From Pseudonocardiales bacterium (GTDB taxonomy: Bacteria; Actinomycetota; Actinomycetes; Mycobacteriales; Pseudonocardiaceae): a stretch of 40,908 nucleotides of DNA. Positions 1 through 8,818 of this stretch are shown piece after piece. The position numbers and the translations under genes are program-made. Below the pieces are notes generated by a model. The model did not search any database, was not told the origin of the DNA, and saw only the letters and a program-made list of their open reading frames with translations. The stretch lies in NCBI GenBank assembly GCA_019244165.1, contig JAFATA010000064.1, forward strand, positions 1-40,908. The letters are read 5' to 3'. Position 1 is the first letter of the stretch, and every line of letters starts with the position of its first letter.

Positions 1-217
1 ACGCACCAACCGAAGTAACAGGACCACAGACCTCGGGATGCCAATCATCCCCACTTCCCGTTGACAGCACCACCGGCGTACCCGCGAGACATCCATGAAC
101 ACACACTCACCCAACAACAAGATACGAAAATCCGTAATCCGGAAAAGAGGGTGTCGCCCTAAGTACGACGCCCAGAGCCACCACACAGAGCCACAACACC
201 CGGTCGGCACACTCGGT

Positions 218-2578
218 TCAAGGCGCTCTCACCATGGCTCCCCGCGCAACAACCTGAAGTCTGGGCCCGCCCAGCACCGCGATATCTCCCTTCAGATCGG
301 TGCGCATCACCCGGGCACCTGCTTCAGTGAGTTCGTCGAGTGTGTGCTGGCTGGGATGGCCGTATCTGTTGTTCGCTCCGACGCTGACAATCGCCACTCT
401 CGGCCGCACCGCAGCAAGGAACTCTTCGGCGCTGTAGCGCGAGCCATGGTGCGGGACCTTGAGCACCTCAGCCCGCAGGTCGGTTCCCGTGCCCAACAGC
501 TCTGCCTGGGCATCGAGCTCCACGTCTCCGGTGAGCAGCACCCGACCGACGGACGTGCTGGCCCTGAGCACAACTGAGGTGTTGTTCACCACGGTGCCGT
601 CAACCTCAGCTTGGTGGTCCCCGGCCGGTGGTGGGTCCCGCAGTGGAGCCAGCACATCAAGCACTAAACCCGACCAGGACAACCGCTGCCCCGCCCGCAA
701 CGCGACCACCGGCGCGCGGGCCTGGTCTGCGGCCCGCAGAACCTGGGCGAATGCCCACGATGGACTACGTCCGGGACCGAGCGCGACAGCGCTGACAGCC
801 CGTCCTCGTAGCGCACCAACCAGCCCACCGATGTGGTCGGCATGCAGGTGGCTGATCACGACCAGCGCGAGCCGCCGGACACCGAGGCGGTCGAGGCAGG
901 CCGATACCGGTCCTGGGTCCGGTCCCGTGTCGACGAGCACCGCCTGACCGCGCTCGGCGGTGGCCAGCACCACCGCGTCGCCCTGACCAACGTCGCAAGC
1001 CACCATTATCCAGCCAGCCGCTGGCCAGCCTAGCGGCACGAACCTTGTGGGCACGAGCACCAGCAGGGCACCGAGCAACCCCGCCACCGCGAGAACCCGC
1101 AGCCGGTGCGCTCGCATCGCGACCGACACCACCACAACGATCACGGCCAGCACAAACGCACCAAAGACCCCCCTGGGCCACTGCACCACCCCGTCGGGGA
1201 TCGCGGCCCCCCGATGACCGACACCCACCAGCCAGCTCACCGCCGGCCCGGCCAGGCGCACCACGACAACGGCGGCACCGGGGTGCAACGCCCCGAGTAC
1301 CGTGGCGAGCACGCCAAGCACGGTCGCCGGCGCCACCGCCGGGGCGGCCGCCAGGTTGGTCAGCACCGCCACCAAGCTCACCTGACCAGACAGACCCGCC
1401 ACCACCGGCGCGGTGACCACGTGAGCGGCGGCTGGCACCGCGAGTGCTTCGGCAATTCCCGGTGGCACCCCACGGCGGCGCAACGCCGCCGCCCAGCCCG
1501 GAGCAAGGAGCACCAGCGCACCGGTGGCCAGTACGGACAGCGTGAACCCTGGGTCACCGCCAAGCGCCGGGTCGACCAGCAACAACACCAGGACCGCACC
1601 GCACAGCGCGGGAAGGGCCGAGCGGCGGCGGCCGAGCACCAGGGCCAGCAGCATGACGGCGCCCATCACCGCGGCGCGCAGCACGCTCGGCGATGGGCGG
1701 CACAGCACCACGAACCCCACCACAGCGAGCCCCGCCACCGTCACCGTGGTTCGGGGTCCCAACCGGGCGAGCCGGGCCAGCCCGAGAACGGCCCCACACA
1801 AGATCGCCAGGTTCTCGCCGGAGACCGCGATGAGGTGGGTAAGCCCGGCGGCGCGGAACTCCGCGTCCACAGTAGACACCATCGCTGAGGTGTCGCCTAC
1901 CACCAGCGCGGGCAGCAGTCCGGCCGGCTCCGGATCGAGGACCCCGGCCGCCTGTCGCAGCCCGGACCGGAGCCGCTCGGCAACCCGTTGGACCACGGTT
2001 GGCGGCGCCAGCACCTCCGGTCCCCCTCGCACCCGCAACACGGCCACCGTCAGGTCGGATCGGTCGGACCCGGCGAGCAGTCCGGTGGCCCGCACCCGCT
2101 GACCGGGCAACAGCCCCATCCAGCTCTGCGCCGGTGCCAAGAGAACGATCCGCCCGCCAGTCCGCCACCGCTGCCCAGCGACGTCCACAGCCTCGAGTTC
2201 CGCATGGACCACCACCCGCTCAGGGTGCGGTTGCTGGCCGCCGTAACCGGGGGAGGCGACCGCCTGCGGGTCGTCGCGCAAGCGCACTACCACCCTCGCC
2301 GTCGAACCGTGCTCGGCAGCCACCCGCAGGGGGTGATGCTCCACCAGCCAGACCTGCGTACCAACCACGAGAGCCAGAGCGGCGGACACCCCGCCGACCG
2401 CGAGGAGCACCGAACGGCCGAGCAGCGTGGCAGCCCCGGCAACCAACAAACCCCCCACGCCGAGGGCAGCGGCGACCGAGGACCCGAGATATAGCCCGGA
2501 GAGCACCACAGCCCAGCCGGCAAGAACGGCAGGCACCAGGCGCAAGTCATGCCGTGTTGCGCCCTCAGCAGTGATCAC
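218..2578 (-). CDS. comEC: ComEC/Rec2-family DNA internalization protein
   Basis: Membrane channel protein that, in competent bacteria, carries single-stranded DNA across the inner membrane. The 786 residues show the family order: N-terminal membrane segments with a DUF4131-like region (about 1-190), the multi-spanning competence domain (about 200-510, with the stretch GLTHLIAVSGEN), and a C-terminal metallo-beta-lactamase fold with HLHADHIGGL, a GDVELDAQ segment and KVPHHGSR, which are its metal-binding motifs. A GTG start at 2578 has GGAGG about five bases upstream. It lies directly downstream of comEA, as in mycobacteria (Rv2414c/Rv2415c). Family and length fit well. Whether the host is naturally competent cannot be told from here. 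Confidence 0.93.
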   Translation of the reverse strand: MITAEGATRHDLRLVPAVLAGWAVVLSGLYLGSSVAAALGVGGLLVAGAATLLGRSVLLAVGGVSAALALVVGTQVWLVEHHPLRVAAEHGSTARVVVRLRDDPQAVASPGYGGQQPHPERVVVHAELEAVDVAGQRWRTGGRIVLLAPAQSWMGLLPGQRVRATGLLAGSDRSDLTVAVLRVRGGPEVLAPPTVVQRVAERLRSGLRQAAGVLDPEPAGLLPALVVGDTSAMVSTVDAEFRAAGLTHLIAVSGENLAILCGAVLGLARLARLGPRTTVTVAGLAVVGFVVLCRPSPSVLRAAVMGAVMLLALVLGRRRSALPALCGAVLVLLLVDPALGGDPGFTLSVLATGALVLLAPGWAAALRRRGVPPGIAEALAVPAAAHVVTAPVVAGLSGQVSLVAVLTNLAAAPAVAPATVLGVLATVLGALHPGAAVVVVRLAGPAVSWLVGVGHRGAAIPDGVVQWPRGVFGAFVLAVIVVVVSVAMRAHRLRVLAVAGLLGALLVLVPTRFVPLGWPAAGWIMVACDVGQGDAVVLATAERGQAVLVDTGPDPGPVSACLDRLGVRRLALVVISHLHADHIGGLVGALRGRAVSAVALGPGRSPSWAFAQVLRAADQARAPVVALRAGQRLSWSGLVLDVLAPLRDPPPAGDHQAEVDGTVVNNTSVVLRASTSVGRVLLTGDVELDAQAELLGTGTDLRAEVLKVPHHGSRYSAEEFLAAVRPRVAIVSVGANNRYGHPSQHTLDELTEAGARVMRTDLKGDIAVLGGPRLQVVARGAMVRAP

Positions 2579-2608
2579 GCCGCCTCCGCGGGAAAAGTGC
2601 GTCGGCGG

Positions 2609-3412
2609 TCACACCCGCACCAAACTTCTGAGATCGGCCAACCGCGCCGGTCCAATGCCGCTTACTTCGCGGAGCTGATTCACCGATGTAAAGCGTCCGT
2701 GCGCGGCACGCCAATCGAGGATTCGCTGGGCGGTCACCGGCCCAACACCGGGTAGCCCGTCAAGTTGCTCCAGGGTCGCCGCGTTGAGATCGACCGCCCG
2801 GGACGCTCCGGAGCCACCCCCAGCGGCACCCACTGCCACGCTGCCAGCCGGCTGCCCTGGCGGTGGCGCCACCCCGACCAGAAGTTGCTCGCCATCGGAC
2901 AGCCGCCGGGCAATGTTGAGGCTGATCAGGTCGGTACCGGGCAACGCGCCACCAGCCGCGGCGAGCGCGTCAGCCACCCGGGCGCCCTCGGGCAACCGGA
3001 TCAGACCAGGATGGACCACCCGGCCTACCACACTGACCACTACTTCGTGGACTGCGCCGGGCGGTGGTGGCACCGATGAAGCCCTCGCCAGAGTGGCGGT
3101 GACCGGCGGCAAGACCGGGGCTGACTCAGGTACCGGGCGCTCCCACCACACCCCAACCGCAGCTACCACCGCAGCCAGGGCCGCAACCAACGACAGCATC
3201 AGGGCTCCTGGCCGTCCGGGTTCCCACCGAGCGTCCCGCAACGGTCCCGGTACCCAACGTTGGACCAGCCGACCTCCTCGCGACGTGGCGGGTGGGTCGT
3301 CGGCACCGGGATCCGGCGGCGGGCTGGGAGCACCACCCAGGGCCACCAACCGCGTTCGGACCCGGTGCGGTCCCTCGGTGTCGAGAGACAAGAAGCTGGG
3401 AAGCAGAGCCAC
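2609..3412 (-). CDS. comEA: ComEA-family helix-hairpin-helix DNA-binding protein
   Basis: Membrane-anchored DNA receptor that hands DNA to ComEC. The 267 residues hold a Pro-rich cytoplasmic N-terminus, one membrane segment (about residues 72-90, LMLSLVAALAAVVAAVGV), a SLBB-like domain (about 120-185, VVGRVVHPGLIRLPEGARV) and a C-terminal pair of helix-hairpin-helix motifs (about 205-267, VDLNAATLEQLDGLPGVGP). It ends 30 bases before comEC on the same strand, so the two are probably cotranscribed. The GTG start at 3412 has no clear ribosome binding site, and the first 60 residues are poorly constrained, so the start could lie further in. Confidence 0.92.
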   Translation of the reverse strand: MALLPSFLSLDTEGPHRVRTRLVALGGAPSPPPDPGADDPPATSRGGRLVQRWVPGPLRDARWEPGRPGALMLSLVAALAAVVAAVGVWWERPVPESAPVLPPVTATLARASSVPPPPGAVHEVVVSVVGRVVHPGLIRLPEGARVADALAAAGGALPGTDLISLNIARRLSDGEQLLVGVAPPPGQPAGSVAVGAAGGGSGASRAVDLNAATLEQLDGLPGVGPVTAQRILDWRAAHGRFTSVNQLREVSGIGPARLADLRSLVRV

Positions 3413-3488
3413 GGGGCGACGCTAGGATTTTTTCCCGCTCTCTTCGAGGGCCGAGTCCCTCAGCTGTGGACAACGGAGGGAGTGTGGA

Positions 3489-4103
3489 CTACTCGCCGCT
3501 CGCCAGGGAAGCGGCGGTGTTATAGGAGAACAACCGCCAGCCGGCACCGCGGACAAGCACGGTCCAGTGGCAGTTATTGATCCCCCCAAACACCGGCCAG
3601 TCTGAGACCGGCAAACCGAGCAGCAGCGGCGTCAGGCCGGCGATCAGCCCACCGTGAGTGCACAGCACCGCACTACTGTGACCACCCGCATCAAGCTCGG
3701 CGACCACGTGCGCGGCCCGCTCGGCCACCTCCACCTTGGTCTCGCCACCTGGCGGGGCCCATTCTGGGTTTCCCCGCCAGGTCAGGATGCCACCCGGCCA
3801 GAGCACCTCCACCTCAGCATGGGTCAGGCCCTGCCACGTCCCCAGATGAGTTTCCCGAAGCCGCTTGTCGACCCACAGCGGTATCCCGGTCTCAGCGGCA
3901 AGCGCCGCCGCGGTATCCCCGGCCCGGGACAGATCAGAGGTCATGAGCACCTCCGGCTTCAGCTCGGCCAGCGAACGAGCCGCCCGGCGCGCCTGGTCCA
4001 GACCAGTTGTGGTCAACTGCGAATCAAGCTGACCCTGCATCCGCTGTGCCGCGTTGTAGTCGCTCTCGCCGTGTCGCCAGAGCACGAGCCACTTGAGCGT
4101 CAC
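3489..4103 (-). CDS. gpgP: Histidine phosphatase family protein (GpgP-like)
   Basis: Branch-1 histidine phosphatase. The catalytic RHGE motif is at residues 10-13 (LWRHGESDYN), followed by the acid/base region LRETHLGTWQG and the second histidine in CTHGGLIAG. By family and position next to rsfS it matches mycobacterial Rv2419c, glucosyl-3-phosphoglycerate phosphatase, which acts in methylglucose lipopolysaccharide synthesis. The substrate here is inferred from that synteny. The GTG start at 4103 overlaps the rsfS stop by four bases (GTGA), so translation is probably coupled. Length of 204 aa is normal for the family. Confidence 0.88.
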   Translation of the reverse strand: MTLKWLVLWRHGESDYNAAQRMQGQLDSQLTTTGLDQARRAARSLAELKPEVLMTSDLSRAGDTAAALAAETGIPLWVDKRLRETHLGTWQGLTHAEVEVLWPGGILTWRGNPEWAPPGGETKVEVAERAAHVVAELDAGGHSSAVLCTHGGLIAGLTPLLLGLPVSDWPVFGGINNCHWTVLVRGAGWRLFSYNTAASLASGE

Positions 4104-4483
4104 CCCGATTCGTCCACCGCGGAGGCGTCAGCTTCGAACGGGATCGCCGGACAGTCCTTCCACAGTCGCTCAAGGCCGTAGAACGAGCGTTCCTCAACAT
4201 GCTGCACGTGCACGACAACATCGACGAAATCCAGCAGCACCCAGCGCCCCTCCCGGGCGCCTTCGCGGCGAACCGGCTTACTCCCGACGGCCGCCATCTT
4301 CTCTTCAACGGCGTCCACGATGGCCTGGACCTGGCGCTCGTTGGGCGCCGAGGCGATGACGAAACAGTCTGTTATCACCAACTGGTCGGACACGTCGAGT
4401 AGGGTGACGTCGTGCGCTTTCTTGCCAGCCGCCGCGTGCGCCGCAGTCAGCGCAAGCGCTCGGGCATGATCAGAGGCTGACAC
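4100..4483 (-). CDS. rsfS: Ribosome silencing factor RsfS
   Basis: RsfS/RsfA/Iojap family protein that binds ribosomal protein L14 on the 50S subunit and blocks subunit joining in starvation. Hallmarks are DVSDQLVITDCFVIASAPNERQVQAI, EGAREGRWVLLDFVDVVVHV and ERLWKDCP. I chose the GTG at 4483 (127 aa) because AGAAGGAG lies just upstream and homologues begin near there; an upstream in-frame start at 4543 would add 20 unconserved residues. It overlaps gpgP by four bases. In related genomes nadD lies immediately upstream; here about 11 kb of accessory DNA separates the two. Confidence 0.93.
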   Translation of the reverse strand: MSASDHARALALTAAHAAAGKKAHDVTLLDVSDQLVITDCFVIASAPNERQVQAIVDAVEEKMAAVGSKPVRREGAREGRWVLLDFVDVVVHVQHVEERSFYGLERLWKDCPAIPFEADASAVDESG

Positions 4484-4670
4484 ATCGCTCCTTCTCTCCG
4501 GCTCTGGCAGCCGGCGCTCACCTGCGCGCGGCACCGTATGCACTCCGTTGTCCGCGCCCGACTATCAGTGAGCGTACGTGTCCGGGGTCGGTCGAGGAGG
4601 ACAGACCTGCGCGCGGTGGGGGCCGCACAAGGCACGGGTCGGCGTGCCTGAACCTCCCCTCACTGGCTAC

Positions 4671-4689
4671 GCGGCACGCCCCGTGCCGC
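4671..4689. terminator. Short GC-rich hairpin between DUF1918 gene and rsfS
   Basis: GCGGCACG and CGTGCCGC form a perfect 8-bp stem with a three-base loop. It lies about 80 bases beyond the stop of the DUF1918 gene on the minus strand and upstream of rsfS. There is no T-run. A second, 7-bp inverted repeat (AGGCACG / CGTGCCT, 4630-4649) sits beside it. A terminator for the DUF1918 transcript is the simplest reading. Confidence 0.35.
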
Positions 4690-4765
4690 CGGAGCGGGCA
4701 TCATCTAGACTCGCCGCTCCGGCTCGGCGCATGCTGAGGACCTTGCAGACGGTGAACGTGGGAGG

Positions 4766-4960
4766 TCAATCTGCGGGATCTCGTGGTTTGATAATGCAGT
4801 CAGGCCCCGGGAAAACGAGCGACTCGTGCCCGTCCACGAATCGCACCAGGTACGGCGGCTCCCCTCCCTGACCGCGCACCTGCAGGATTTCTCCGATATG
4901 TTCCGGCATACCAACGTTGCGGCTCTTGATGTGGACCTTGTCACCAACGGTCGCGTGCAT
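4766..4960 (-). CDS. DUF1918 domain-containing protein
   Basis: Small 64-residue protein covering almost exactly one DUF1918 domain. It starts MHATVGDKVHI, then has HIGEILQVRG, PYLVRFVDGHESLVFPGPD near its end. The domain resembles an SH3-like barrel and is common in actinobacteria, with no known biochemical role. The ATG at 4960 has GGGAG about seven bases upstream. It stands alone on the minus strand upstream of rsfS, with hairpins between the two genes. Confidence 0.85.
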   Translation of the reverse strand: MHATVGDKVHIKSRNVGMPEHIGEILQVRGQGGEPPYLVRFVDGHESLVFPGPDCIIKPRDPAD

Positions 4961-5305
4961 GGTGCTCCCTCGCTCCAGCCAACCGGCGGACGTGCTCCTT
5001 CATCGGCGAGCGTGCCGCACAAATCCGGGTGATTGCAAGAGTCACCATCCCAGCCTCCCGCCCCGCTGGCGATGCCGAGTCCCTGGCCAGGCCACCGCCG
5101 CGACTCAGCAGGTGCCGCTACTGGGAGGCCATCGGCGACAACAGGCTGTTGATCTCAGGTCGGTTGACGTCGTGAGGTGTGACCCCCTCGGCGTGGATAA
5201 GGAGGTTTCGAGGCGTGTCGGCGATGACGCTGGGTAGCATGATGGATCAACCGAACCTCGGGCTACTGCCGTGAGGGGTTCTAGCCGTGTAAAGGAGACG
5301 CGATC
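4961..5305. other. 345-bp intergenic region between divergent genes
   Basis: It separates the minus-strand DUF1918 gene from the plus-strand hydrophobic-protein gene and so must hold both promoters. No convincing coding frame is seen. A GGGTAG element near 5232 resembles a SigB-type -10 region, but I could not pair it with a GTTT-type -35 at a normal distance. Confidence 0.4.
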
Positions 5306-5455
5306 ATGGTCCTGATCATCGTTTTGCTTGCCATCTGGCTCGCGTTGGTCATCATCGGGTTTGCCATCAAGACGTTGCTGTGGTTGGCGATCGTGGGGAT
5401 CGTGCTGTTCGTGGTCACTGGTATCTACGGGGCGATTCGCAGTCGGATCGGTTGA
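5306..5455 (+). CDS. Small hydrophobic membrane protein, 49 aa
   Basis: Reading ATG at 5306 to TGA at 5453-5455 gives a 49-residue protein starting MVLIIVLLAIWLALVIIGFA and ending AIRSRIG. It is nearly all hydrophobic, with two predicted membrane helices (about 3-22 and 24-43) and a short basic tail. AAAGGAG lies nine bases before the ATG. Actinobacteria carry many such 45-60 residue proteins, annotated only as hydrophobic protein. The AI-2E family gene starts 90 bases downstream on the same strand, so they may be cotranscribed. Function unknown. Confidence 0.7.
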   Translation: MVLIIVLLAIWLALVIIGFAIKTLLWLAIVGIVLFVVTGIYGAIRSRIG

Positions 5456-5544
5456 GCACGCGGAAGCGCAGCGTTGAGCGCTCCTTGACGGCAACCGTGT
5501 GGGGACGTGAGCGAATCCCGCCTGCAAGACCATGGGAGAAACCG

Positions 5545-6663
5545 GTGGTAGCACCACGCGATCACAACAAGGCGGATACCGAGACGACCACCGCGGAGGT
5601 CAGCACGGCGCAGCACGCCCTGGGTCGACCCGGCAAACCACTTGATCGCCGTTCTCCATTTTTCATCGGTCTGAGCGGTGCCGCCGGGGTAGCGGTCATG
5701 GCCGGCATTGTCGAAATGATCATTGCTGTTCGTGATGTGCTGGTGCTGGTCGGGCTGGCGCTGTTCCTCGCAGTCGGTCTGGAGCCTGCTGTGTCGGTGC
5801 TGGAGCGGCGGAAGATCCCGCGGTGGGCGGCGGTGATCACCGTGCTGGTGGCGGGGTTGGCGGTGGCGGGTGGGTTCCTCGCTGCGGCGATCCCGCCGCT
5901 GGTGCGCCAGGCCACCCAGTTCGTCACCCAAGCCCCGACCACGCTGCCTGGGGTGCTGAACCACTATCCGGTGTTGAACCAACTCACCAACCGTCTGCAC
6001 CTGCAGCAACACCTGCAACACATCCTCAGTGGGAATGCATCCGGTGTGTTCAACGGCCTGCTGGGGGCCGGCGAGGTCGTGTTGAGCGCCCTGGCCAGCG
6101 CCCTGATCCTGGTGGTACTCACCGTGTACTTCGTGACCGACCTGTCCCGTATCCGCGCCACCCTCTACCGGCTGGTGCCCCATTCCCGCCGCCCCCGAGC
6201 GATCCTGCTCGGCGATGAGATCTTCGCCAAGGTCGGTGCCTATGTGCTGGGCAACCTACTGATCTCGCTGATTGCCGGGACCCTGACCTTTGTCTTTCTG
6301 GCCGTCTTCAAGGTGCCCTACTCGCTGTTGCTGAGCATCCTGGTGGCGATCTTGGACCTGGTCCCGGTGATTGGCTCGACGATCGCGGCTGTGGTGGTCT
6401 GCCTGGTCTCGTTGAGCGTGTCGCTGCCCGTCTGTCTGGCTACCATCGGGTTTTTTGCCGGCTACCGGTTGGCTGAGGACTACCTGCTGGTCCCCAAGAT
6501 CATTGGCCGCGCGGTGAAGGTGCCAGCAGTGGTGACCGTGGTAGCGGTGCTGCTGGGCGGCGCCCTGCTGGGCGTAGTGGGTGCCCTGGTTGCGATCCCC
6601 GCCGCCGCGGCCCTACTCCTGCTGGCCCAAGAGGTGGTCTTTCCGCGCCTAGACCGCAGCTAA
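5545..6663 (+). CDS. AI-2E family transporter (PerM/YdiK family)
   Basis: Polytopic membrane protein of the AI-2E transporter/PerM superfamily. Hydrophobic segments begin at about residue 45 (FIGLSGAAGVAVMAGIVEMI), the middle has the periplasmic PPLVRQATQF region, and the C-terminal half has the family block VPYSLLLSILVAILDLVPVIGSTIAAV. Some members export signals or act as antiporters; the substrate here is unknown. I chose the GTG at 5545 (372 aa) because GGGAGAA lies four bases before it and an earlier start at 5380 would overlap the hydrophobic-protein gene. It converges on the phosphatase gene with only seven bases between stops. Confidence 0.85.
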   Translation: MVAPRDHNKADTETTTAEVSTAQHALGRPGKPLDRRSPFFIGLSGAAGVAVMAGIVEMIIAVRDVLVLVGLALFLAVGLEPAVSVLERRKIPRWAAVITVLVAGLAVAGGFLAAAIPPLVRQATQFVTQAPTTLPGVLNHYPVLNQLTNRLHLQQHLQHILSGNASGVFNGLLGAGEVVLSALASALILVVLTVYFVTDLSRIRATLYRLVPHSRRPRAILLGDEIFAKVGAYVLGNLLISLIAGTLTFVFLAVFKVPYSLLLSILVAILDLVPVIGSTIAAVVVCLVSLSVSLPVCLATIGFFAGYRLAEDYLLVPKIIGRAVKVPAVVTVVAVLLGGALLGVVGALVAIPAAAALLLLAQEVVFPRLDRS

Positions 6664-6670
6664 GCGATCG

Positions 6671-7894
6671 TTACGGCGGGAATACCGGTGACATTTGGCG
6701 GTGGCCTTTGGGAGACCAATCGACCAAAAGCAGCGTGGCGTCGTCCTGCAAACGCCCGCCCTGGTAGTCAAGGATCGCTGCGGTCAGCCGCCGTAGGGTC
6801 TCGGGCGCGGACAACTTCGCAAGCGAGGCCCGTTCGGTGAAGTCGACCAGCCGCTGCTGGCCGAAGAAATTCCCAGCCGGGTCCCGGGCCTCGACGATGC
6901 CGTCGGAATACAACAAGAGCCGATCTCCCGGTTCAAGCTGTTCCCGGGCTACCACCGGGGTGTCCGGGTTGACCGGCGAGATCCCCAGCGGGCACCGCAC
7001 TAGGTGGGCGAGTTCCTTGACGACTTGCCCCCCGCGGACCAGCAACGGTCGAGGGTGACCTGCGATCAGGTAGTGCAGTAGCCCGGTCTCGGTGTCTAGC
7101 CGGGCGAGTACCGCGGTCACGAACCGCAGCGTGTCTCCCTGGTCGGCGAGCATGTGGTCAGCCCGGGTGGCCAAGATGGCCAGGTCGGTCTCGCCAGCCC
7201 GGCGAGCGTTGCGGATCGCGGTCACCGCCACGGCGGTGGTCAGACAGGCCCGCATGTCGTGGCCGACCGCGTCGAACACCGCCAAGCCCAGCGTGGTGGC
7301 GTCGGCGGCGTAGTCATAGGCATCTCCCGCAACCTGATCGTGAGGTTCCAGCAGCGCAGTGACGACGACTCGTTCGGTGGCAAAGGTGCGCGGCGGCAGC
7401 AGCTGCCACAGCAAATCGGAGGGCACCGACAGCGAACCGTGGCTGCGCAGCCAGCGCAACCGATCGCTGTAGGCGATCTTCGTCATCACGATATGGCCCA
7501 TAAGCCCGGCCAGCGACCAACACCGTTGCCGCAACTCCTGATCATCTTTGATCTCCTCGGCGAGGCGGATCCGCAACACGCCGACGCGTTCGGTGCCATC
7601 GAACATCGGCACCCACAGCAGCCGGCTACCTCGATCGTCCATGGCGGAGGTGATCTCTCCAAACTGGTAGGCGCGTCCTGCGAGCGTTCCCTCGACCGCG
7701 ATCGGCGCGACGAGCTGCGGCGACACCGGGCTCAGCAGTCGCTGAGCGAGATCGACGACCAGCACCTCAGCGGTGAGACCGGCCCGCCCCACCGCGCCGT
7801 TGACCATGGCTGACAGTTGGTCCCCGGTGACCAGATGAGCATCATTGATCACGCGCGTGTGTACCTCATCCCACGCCTCGCGCCAAGTGCTCAT
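6671..7894 (-). CDS. SpoIIE-type PP2C serine/threonine phosphatase
   Basis: Soluble 407-residue protein with an N-terminal GAF-like sensory region (about 20-150) and a C-terminal SpoIIE phosphatase domain (about 180-395). Metal-binding signatures are QVAGDAYDY, AVFDAVGHDM, RLLLYSDGIVEARD and DDATLLLVDW. Members of this family usually dephosphorylate anti-anti-sigma factors and so switch stress sigma factors on. No anti-sigma or STAS gene is adjacent, so the target is not evident. It is convergent with the AI-2E gene. The ATG at 7894 begins MSTWREAWDEV; I see no strong Shine-Dalgarno there. Confidence 0.9.
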   Translation of the reverse strand: MSTWREAWDEVHTRVINDAHLVTGDQLSAMVNGAVGRAGLTAEVLVVDLAQRLLSPVSPQLVAPIAVEGTLAGRAYQFGEITSAMDDRGSRLLWVPMFDGTERVGVLRIRLAEEIKDDQELRQRCWSLAGLMGHIVMTKIAYSDRLRWLRSHGSLSVPSDLLWQLLPPRTFATERVVVTALLEPHDQVAGDAYDYAADATTLGLAVFDAVGHDMRACLTTAVAVTAIRNARRAGETDLAILATRADHMLADQGDTLRFVTAVLARLDTETGLLHYLIAGHPRPLLVRGGQVVKELAHLVRCPLGISPVNPDTPVVAREQLEPGDRLLLYSDGIVEARDPAGNFFGQQRLVDFTERASLAKLSAPETLRRLTAAILDYQGGRLQDDATLLLVDWSPKGHRQMSPVFPP

Positions 7895-7971
7895 GGCGAG
7901 GATCGTAGCCGTCCATTGCGCCAGCTAGTGGACCAGAGTATGGCTGGCTGAATGAGTTATTCCTGTGTTTG

Positions 7972-8283
7972 TTACTTGCCGCTGATGGTGGTGTAGAAGA
8001 ATGCGATCAGGTCGTTGAGTGCGTTGATGGTGGAGTCTTTGCCGTATTGGGTGCGGGCCTGGTGGTACAGCTCGCCGGTGGCTGCTGAAGATCAGCGGAT
8101 CGTGGCTGAGGTACGCTGGCTCCGGTGCGGGTGTGGTCGCGGTGGCGTATGCAGCGATGAGTTGGCCCCGGCGTGGAGTGCGTGGTCTAGGCGCTCCACG
8201 GTGGCTGCGTCGGGCAAGAACAGGTTCTGTCCGGTGTCGCCGGAGGTCTCCGCTGATCCCTGCCACCTCCTGAATATGCGCAT
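7972..8283 (-). pseudogene. Frameshifted remnant of an unrecognised gene
   Basis: Three minus-strand frames join into one plausible protein if two frameshifts are allowed. The first part, after ATG at 8283, reads MRIFRRWQGSAETSGDTGQN then LFLPDAATVERLDHALHAGA. The second reads QLIAAYATATTPAPEPAYLS then HDPLIF. The third reads ATGELYHQARTQYGKDSTIN then ALNDLIAFFYTTISGK and ends at TAA 7972-7974. Each stretch looks like real amphipathic protein, while the neighbouring out-of-frame translations are Arg/Pro/His-rich shadow. I do not recognise the family. Sequencing error or true decay cannot be separated from the sequence alone. Confidence 0.4.
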
Positions 8284-8389
8284 GTCGTGCGCGCATCCCG
8301 CATCTGCTGGCTTGGTGACCAGCCTAGCCCGCAAGCTGGGCGCCGTGCGGATAGACACCCGCGAGCAGGCAACAGGAGAGGAGTCAGCG

Positions 8390-8437
8390 ATGTCTGCTGC
8401 CCGACACACCACACAGGCAGAGGGAAGTGATAGTTGA
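8390..8437 (+). CDS. Possible 15-codon leader ORF before zinc-ribbon gene
   Basis: ATG at 8390 gives MSAARHTTQAEGSDS and stops at TGA 8435-8437, which overlaps the ATG of the next gene by one base (TGATG). GGAGAGGAG lies eight bases upstream of this short ORF, whereas the zinc-ribbon gene has no good site of its own. The short ORF may serve translational coupling. No homology is claimed. Confidence 0.35.
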   Translation: MSAARHTTQAEGSDS

Positions 8438-8640
8438 TGGGATGGGGCAAGCAATGGGCTGAATCCCGCGAACGGCGGCGGATACAACGAGCACGGGTCC
8501 GCCTGACCTTCCAGACCTGCCACCGATGCAGACGTTCCTGGCTACTGCCGATCAGTCGAGAACGCCCGATCTGCGGTCCCTGCCGCGACCAGCAATACGG
8601 AATCGAAGCGGATCCACCGCCTCGTCAACGAGATCGCTGA
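8437..8640 (+). CDS. Small zinc-ribbon protein, 67 aa (paralogue 1)
   Basis: The protein has a basic N-terminal helix (MGWGKQWAESRERRRIQRAR) followed by a CxxC-x12-CxxC knuckle: TCHRCRRSWLLP then ICGPCRD. The four cysteines should bind one zinc ion. The core VRLTFQTCHRCRRSWL is closely matched by the product of 14734-14946 (VRLTWQTCRRCRRGWL), so the two are paralogues. The second copy sits among integrative-element remnants, which suggests that this one also came with such an element. DNA or RNA binding is likely from the Arg-rich helix plus zinc knuckle, but this is inference. Start at 8437 chosen from the TGATG overlap with the short ORF. Confidence 0.6.
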   Translation: MGWGKQWAESRERRRIQRARVRLTFQTCHRCRRSWLLPISRERPICGPCRDQQYGIEADPPPRQRDR

Positions 8641-8818
8641 CAGATACACCCCTGCCGGAGTGAGTCAGTGATGGCGCGTTGTACCGCTGTTGTACTGGTC
8701 AAGGGCAGATGTGTCCCCTAGCTAGCCACAGCCGGGAGCTGAAGTGGCCTCTTCGCCGGTCGCCACCGGGTCCGTCCTGACTGAGGAGACTCCGCCCGTA
8801 ACCGCCCTCCCACCCTGA

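Noticed and set aside
5215-5240. SigB-type promoter upstream of the small hydrophobic protein
   Set aside because: The GTTT and GGGTAG elements are too far apart (about 23 bases) for a normal promoter.
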